This document shows positions 60,094 to 64,000 of a stretch of 64,000 nucleotides of DNA, piece after piece. This DNA comes from Xylophilus sp. GOD-11R. GTDB lineage: Bacteria; Pseudomonadota; Gammaproteobacteria; Burkholderiales; Burkholderiaceae_C. The first letter of the stretch is position 1, and every line of letters starts with the position of its first letter. A program made the position numbers and the translations under genes. The notes beneath the pieces are model-generated. The model made no database searches. It was not told the DNA's origin and was given only the letters and a program-made list of their open reading frames with translations. Location of the stretch: positions 558,001-622,000 of the forward strand of contig NZ_CP137854.1 in assembly GCF_033546935.1 (NCBI RefSeq). The letters run 5' to 3'.

Positions 60094-60263
60094 GGGATGT
60101 CTTCCTTGGGAGAGTCGCGTCAAAAACGCGAGGGCGAATTCTAGCCGCCGGGCTTGCGCCGTCCCCTGGGGGCGTGCCCGATGCACAGCGGCCAGCTACG
60201 GTATTGGTGCGAAAAAGCCGTGTTTTGTCGTTTTTTACGCAACGAATATGCGGGTAATCCCGC

Positions 60264-61424
60264 TTATTCCTGCTGTTGTTGCTGCTGCAGCCGGGCGCGT
60301 GCCGGCCGGACCGCCGGCGTCACCGGCACTTCGATCTTGCTGTCGCCACGCATCAGTCCGAAGGCGGCGGGCGAGCCGGGCTGCAGCGCGGCGACCGAAG
60401 ACAGCAGTTCGGCGACGTTGGCGATCGGCTTGTCGCCGACCTGCACGATCACGTCGCCCGGCCGGATGCCGGCGGCGGCGGCCGGGCCCGCCTGCAGCAC
60501 GCCGGTGATGATCACGCCGCGCGAGGCTTTCACGCCGAAGGTCTCGGCGAGTTCGGGCGACAGCTCGCCCGGCTCCACGCCGATCCAGCCGTAGGTGACG
60601 CGGCCGTCGCGCACGATGCTCTCCAGCACCCGCTTGGCGGTGGAGACGGGAATGGCGAAACCGATGCCCATGCTGCCGCCCGAGCGCGAGAAGATGGCGG
60701 TGTTGATGCCCAACAGCGTGCCGCGCACGTCGACCAGCGCGCCGCCCGAGTTGCCGGGGTTGATGGCGGCGTCGGTCTGAATGAAGTTCTCGAAGGTATT
60801 GATGCCGAGCTGGTTGCGGCCGAGCGCGCTGACGATGCCGCTGGTGACCGTCTGGCCGACGCCGAAGGGGTTGCCGATAGCCAGCACCCGGTCTCCGACC
60901 TCGATGCGGTCGGAGTCGCCCAGCACGATGATCGGCAGCTTGTCGAGGTCGATCTTGACGATGGCCAGGTCGGTTTCCGGATCGGTGCCGATGAGCCGGG
61001 CGCGGGCCTGGCGGCTGTCGGGCAGCATCACCTCGATCTCGTCGGCGCCTTCGACCACGTGGTTGTTGGTGAGGATGTAGCCCTCGGGACTGACGATGAC
61101 GCCGCTGCCCAGGCCCGCCTGCGGTTGCGACGGCGCCTGGTTGCCGAAGAAGAAACGGAACCAGGGATCGTTCATGCGCGGATTGCGCACCGCCGTCTTG
61201 CTGGTGGTGATGCTGACGACCGCCGGCGCGGCCTTCTTGGCCGCGCCCGACAGGCTGCCCGCCTCGGGCGTGGTCAGCGGCGTCTGCGGCGCTTCGAGCA
61301 GCGACACCACGCCACCGCCGAAGGACGGCCGGCCGACCCACTGCGGCTTGAACACGCTCACCACGAAGTAGACCGCCAGCGCGATGGTGACGGTTTGCGT
61401 GAACAGCAGCCAGGTACGTTTCAT
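60264..61424 (-). CDS. Membrane-anchored HtrA/DegQ-family serine protease
   Basis: The 386-residue periplasmic protease has one N-terminal anchor (about 5-25), a trypsin-like domain and a single PDZ domain, as in DegS/AlgW. The triad is His in NNHVVEGADE, Asp in DLAIVKID and Ser in GNSGGALVD. The C-terminus ends in six glutamines and a Glu, encoded by a CAG/CAA run. A hairpin GCGGG/CCCGC (60250-60263) follows the stop. Role in envelope stress is inferred from the family. Confidence 0.93.
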   Translation of the reverse strand: MKRTWLLFTQTVTIALAVYFVVSVFKPQWVGRPSFGGGVVSLLEAPQTPLTTPEAGSLSGAAKKAAPAVVSITTSKTAVRNPRMNDPWFRFFFGNQAPSQPQAGLGSGVIVSPEGYILTNNHVVEGADEIEVMLPDSRQARARLIGTDPETDLAIVKIDLDKLPIIVLGDSDRIEVGDRVLAIGNPFGVGQTVTSGIVSALGRNQLGINTFENFIQTDAAINPGNSGGALVDVRGTLLGINTAIFSRSGGSMGIGFAIPVSTAKRVLESIVRDGRVTYGWIGVEPGELSPELAETFGVKASRGVIITGVLQAGPAAAAGIRPGDVIVQVGDKPIANVAELLSSVAALQPGSPAAFGLMRGDSKIEVPVTPAVRPARARLQQQQQQE

Positions 61425-61529
61425 GAAGTGGATCGACGCGAAGAAAGTGAGCGAAAGAAGGGCGGGCGACGCTGACGAGGATTGTCCGCGAAAGACGGCG
61501 CAGCGCCGGGCCTCGGAGACAATGCCCGC

Positions 61530-62309
61530 ATGGAAGTCCAGACCCCGAACCGCGGCGGCACCACCGTCGGCCGCGATGCCTTGCTGCGACGCTTCGACGC
61601 GCTGCTCTCGCCCGCCCGATTCAAGGATTACGGCCCCAACGGCCTGCAGGTGGAGGGCCGCGCGCAAGTTGGTCACATCGTCTCGGGTGTGACGGCCAGC
61701 CGCGCGCTGATCGAGGCCGCGATCGAGGCGCGGGCCGACGCGATCTTCGTGCACCACGGCCTGTTCTGGCGCGGCCACGACGGCCGGGTGACCGGCTGGC
61801 TGCGGCAGCGGCTCGGCCTGCTGCTGGCGCACGACATCAGCCTGTTCGCCTACCACCTGCCGCTGGACGCCCATGCCGATTTCGGCAACAACGCCCAGCT
61901 CGGCGCCCGTCTGGGCTGGGTCGCCGATGCGCATTTTGGCGAGCAGGACCTCGGTTGCATCGGCGACACCGCTTTCGAGGACGCCGAAGCCCTGGCGCGC
62001 CATGTCGAACGCGTGGTGGAGCGGCCGGTGACGCTGGTCGACCCGGCGCGCGGGCCGATCCGGCGCGTGGCTTGGTGCACCGGTGGCGCGCAGGGCTTTT
62101 TCGAAGCGGCTATAGCCGCCGGCGCCGACGCTTTCGTCACCGGCGAGATTTCCGAGCCCCAGGCGCATTACGCGCGGGAGCTCGGCGTGGCCTTCATCGC
62201 CTGTGGCCACCATGCGAGCGAGCGCTATGGCGCGCCGGCGGTCGCCGGCCACGTGGCGGCGGAGCTCGGTCTGCGCCATACCTTCATCGACATCTACAAC
62301 CCCGCATGA
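61530..62309 (+). CDS. Nif3-like dinuclear metal-centre protein
   Basis: The 259-residue protein belongs to the Nif3/YbgI family, proposed GTP cyclohydrolase 1 type 2-like. Metal ligands appear in FVHHGLFW, YHLPLDAHADFGNN and CGHHASERYG. The ATG at 61530 diverges from the protease gene; an earlier in-frame start at 61482 is possible. The stop overlaps pdxA by four bases. Confidence 0.92.
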   Translation: MEVQTPNRGGTTVGRDALLRRFDALLSPARFKDYGPNGLQVEGRAQVGHIVSGVTASRALIEAAIEARADAIFVHHGLFWRGHDGRVTGWLRQRLGLLLAHDISLFAYHLPLDAHADFGNNAQLGARLGWVADAHFGEQDLGCIGDTAFEDAEALARHVERVVERPVTLVDPARGPIRRVAWCTGGAQGFFEAAIAAGADAFVTGEISEPQAHYARELGVAFIACGHHASERYGAPAVAGHVAAELGLRHTFIDIYNPA

Positions 62310-63358
62310 GCACGACCGACACCATGACCACGCCTTCGGCCTTGCCGATCGCCGTCACCGCCGGTGACCCGGCCGGCATCGGCCCGGAGATCGTCGCGAG
62401 GCTGTTCCGCGACCATGCCGACGAGATGCGCGGCTGCTTCGCGGTGGGCGACGTGGCGGTGCTGAGGCGCGCGGCGGAATGCCTCGGAACGCCGTCGTTG
62501 CCGGTGGCGGTGCTGGCCTCGGCCGGGCAGGCGTGGGCGGCGGCGCCGCACTGCCTGCCGGTGCTGCCGGTCGTCGAGGCGCGAGCGCCAGTGGACTGGG
62601 GCGTGATCTCTGCCGAAGCCGGCCGCCAGGCGGCCGAGGCGGTGGTGTGGGCGTCCCGCGCCGCACTGCGCGGCGCGGTGGCGGCGGTGGTCACCGCACC
62701 GCTGCACAAGGAAGCCCTGTCGGCCGCCGGTGTCGACTTTCCCGGCCACACCGAACTGCTGCAGGCCGAGGCGGCCGCGCATGCCGGCACAACCATCGAC
62801 CGCATGCCGGTGCGCATGATGCTGGCCAACCAAGAACTGCGCACCGTGTTGGTCAGCATCCATATGTCGTTGCGCGATGCGCTGGACGCGGTCACCTTCG
62901 ACAACGTGCTGGCCACGCTGCGCATCAGCGCCACGTCCTTGTCGCGGCTGCTCGGCCGGCCGGCCCGGCTGGCGGTGGCCGGCGTGAATCCGCATGCGGG
63001 CGAGGGCGGGCTGTTCGGCCGCGAGGAGATCGACATCGTCGCCCCCGCCATCGCCGCCGCGCGGGCCGAAGGCATCGATGCCCACGGGCCGTTCCCGCCC
63101 GACACCATCTTCATGCGCGCCCGGGCCTCCGCCGGCCGTGCCGACGGCTTCGACGCGGTGGTCGCGATGTACCACGACCAAGGACTGATCCCGGTCAAGT
63201 ACCTGGGCATCGAGGACGGCGTCAACGTCACGCTCGGACTGCCGCTGGTGCGCACCAGCCCCGACCACGGCACCGCCTTCGACCTCGCCGGTACCGGTCG
63301 GGCCGACGCCTCCAGCCTGCTGGCGGCGGTGCGCATGGCGCGCCGCCTGGCCGGCTGA
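62306..63358 (+). CDS. pdxA: 4-hydroxythreonine-4-phosphate dehydrogenase PdxA
   Basis: PdxA oxidises 4-phosphohydroxythreonine in DXP-dependent vitamin B6 synthesis. The 350-residue protein shows VTAGDPAGIGPEI, FPGHTELLQAEA, the metal ligands in NPHAGEGGLFG and MYHDQGLIPVKYL. It overlaps the Nif3-like gene, so both share a transcript. Confidence 0.96.
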   Translation: MSTTDTMTTPSALPIAVTAGDPAGIGPEIVARLFRDHADEMRGCFAVGDVAVLRRAAECLGTPSLPVAVLASAGQAWAAAPHCLPVLPVVEARAPVDWGVISAEAGRQAAEAVVWASRAALRGAVAAVVTAPLHKEALSAAGVDFPGHTELLQAEAAAHAGTTIDRMPVRMMLANQELRTVLVSIHMSLRDALDAVTFDNVLATLRISATSLSRLLGRPARLAVAGVNPHAGEGGLFGREEIDIVAPAIAAARAEGIDAHGPFPPDTIFMRARASAGRADGFDAVVAMYHDQGLIPVKYLGIEDGVNVTLGLPLVRTSPDHGTAFDLAGTGRADASSLLAAVRMARRLAG

Positions 63359-63432
63359 AGAGGCCGTTTCTTCACTCGGCCACGGGGGCTGTCTAAGGGC
63401 TACCACGCGGTCCGCCAGCGTGGCGGCGCCAC

Positions 63433-63438
63433 TACAAT
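63433..63438 (+). promoter_or_regulatory. Candidate -10 box of petA
   Basis: TACAAT lies 42 bases before the petA ATG, which has a GAGGAAAT ribosome site. No clear -35 hexamer is present at 16-18 bases. Confidence 0.35.
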
Positions 63439-63480
63439 CTTGGGCTGATTCCACCCAGCGATGAACATTCGAGGAAATCC

Positions 63481-64000
63481 ATGAGTGCATCAGTAGTCGA
63501 CAGCAAACAGATCGACAGCGGCAAACGGGTTTGGCTCATCGCATCGAGTTGCGCGGGGGTGGTCGGCGGCGTGGCGACCGCCGTGCCCTTCGTCAGCACC
63601 TTCCAGCCGTCGGAGAAGGCCAAGGCCGCCGGCGCACCGGTCGAGGTCGACATCTCGGGCCTGAAGGAAGGCGAGAAGATCACCGTCGAATGGCGCGGCA
63701 AGCCGGTCTGGATCGTCAAGCGCTCGGCCGCCGAAATCGCTGCGCTCCCCAAGCTCGACGGCCAGCTGGCAGATCCCCAGTCCAAACGCAACCCCGACGA
63801 ATTCACCCCCGAATACGCGCGCAACGAAGGCCGATCGATCAAGCCCGAGGTGCTGGTGGTGATCGGCATCTGCACCCACCTCGGCTGCTCGCCCACCGAC
63901 AAGTTCCAGCCCGGCCCGCAACCGTCGCTGCCCGCCGACTGGGCCGGCGGCTGGCTCTGCCCCTGCCACGGCTCCACCTTCGACCTGGCCGGCCGGGTCT
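63481..64000 (+). CDS. petA: Ubiquinol-cytochrome c reductase Rieske iron-sulfur subunit (partial)
   Basis: The Rieske protein of the bc1 complex takes electrons from ubiquinol. The first 173 residues are seen before the window ends. An N-terminal membrane helix (about 18-38) follows the charged start; the 2Fe-2S ligands are in CTHLGC and CPCHGS. The protein should continue about 25 more residues. petB and petC would be expected next. Confidence 0.97.
   Translation, partial: MSASVVDSKQIDSGKRVWLIASSCAGVVGGVATAVPFVSTFQPSEKAKAAGAPVEVDISGLKEGEKITVEWRGKPVWIVKRSAAEIAALPKLDGQLADPQSKRNPDEFTPEYARNEGRSIKPEVLVVIGICTHLGCSPTDKFQPGPQPSLPADWAGGWLCPCHGSTFDLAGRV

Overview
This window is a 64 kb piece of GC-rich chromosome from a betaproteobacterium, most likely order Burkholderiales, family Comamonadaceae. 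The evidence is gene order: metK beside two lipid A acyltransferases, pilMNOPQ next to aroKB, gltBD beside mlaFEDACB, and murA-his-tatABC leading toward petA. The GC-rich third codon positions, TAGAAT/TAAAAT-type -10 boxes and C5/G5 intergenic hairpin repeats agree with this. Almost all of it is housekeeping chromosome, with no prophage, integron or CRISPR array. No tRNA or rRNA gene was recognised by eye.

Layout. 1-3231: metK (minus) with a 75-bp tandem repeat at its 3' end, then two overlapping LpxL/HtrB-type acyltransferases (plus). 3232-5377: a small accessory patch with an orphan protein and a pentatricopeptide-repeat (PPR) protein. 5378-12432: engB, a dihaem cytochrome c4, the System II cytochrome c maturation pair resB-ccsB, and the methionine sulfoxide repair pair msrPQ. 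12433-13071: a short orphan gene behind a consensus PIP (HrpX-type) box. 13088-15032: lysA-lptM diverging from cyaY. 15033-15431: hairpin repeats. 15432-17867: mrcA, diverging from pilMNOPQ (18121-23223), an Ig-like lipoprotein, aroK, aroB, dgt, a DUF1415 gene, an rRNA-methylase-like gene and a REP-associated tyrosine transposase (RAYT). 30673-36923: gltBD (glutamate synthase). 37016-43340: the mla lipid-asymmetry operon, a two-gene ABC exporter and ibaG/bolA. 43337-52893: murA and the histidine operon hisGDCBHA-(mutarotase)-F-[repeat array]-I-E. 52925-55398: a DUF4870 protein, a HIT protein and tatABC, closed by a strong bidirectional terminator. 55472-60093 (minus): a liv-type branched-chain amino acid ABC transporter. 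60264-64000: a membrane-anchored DegQ/DegS-like protease (minus), then Nif3-like, pdxA and the start of petA (plus), which runs off the window.

Themes. Envelope biology dominates: lipid A acylation, PBP1a, Mla phospholipid transport, MurA, type IV pilus assembly, Tat export and a periplasmic protease. Respiratory and redox genes (c4, System II, MsrPQ, Rieske protein, frataxin) are also concentrated here.

Most unusual content. (1) A 130-codon orphan has TTCGC-N15-TTCGG-N31-CAGAGT upstream, the promoter layout of HrpX/HrpB-controlled type III secretion genes. (2) A PPR-motif protein, rare in bacteria, lies convergent to (3) a second orphan with a Ser/Pro/His-rich, acid-free N-terminus and a C-terminal hydrophobic tail. 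Together these suggest a plant- or host-associated lineage with candidate effectors scattered among housekeeping genes. That is inference: no secretion genes lie in the window. (4) Two arrays of related C5/G5 hairpin repeats occur, one splitting hisF from hisI, and one RAYT with a degenerate HUH motif is present.
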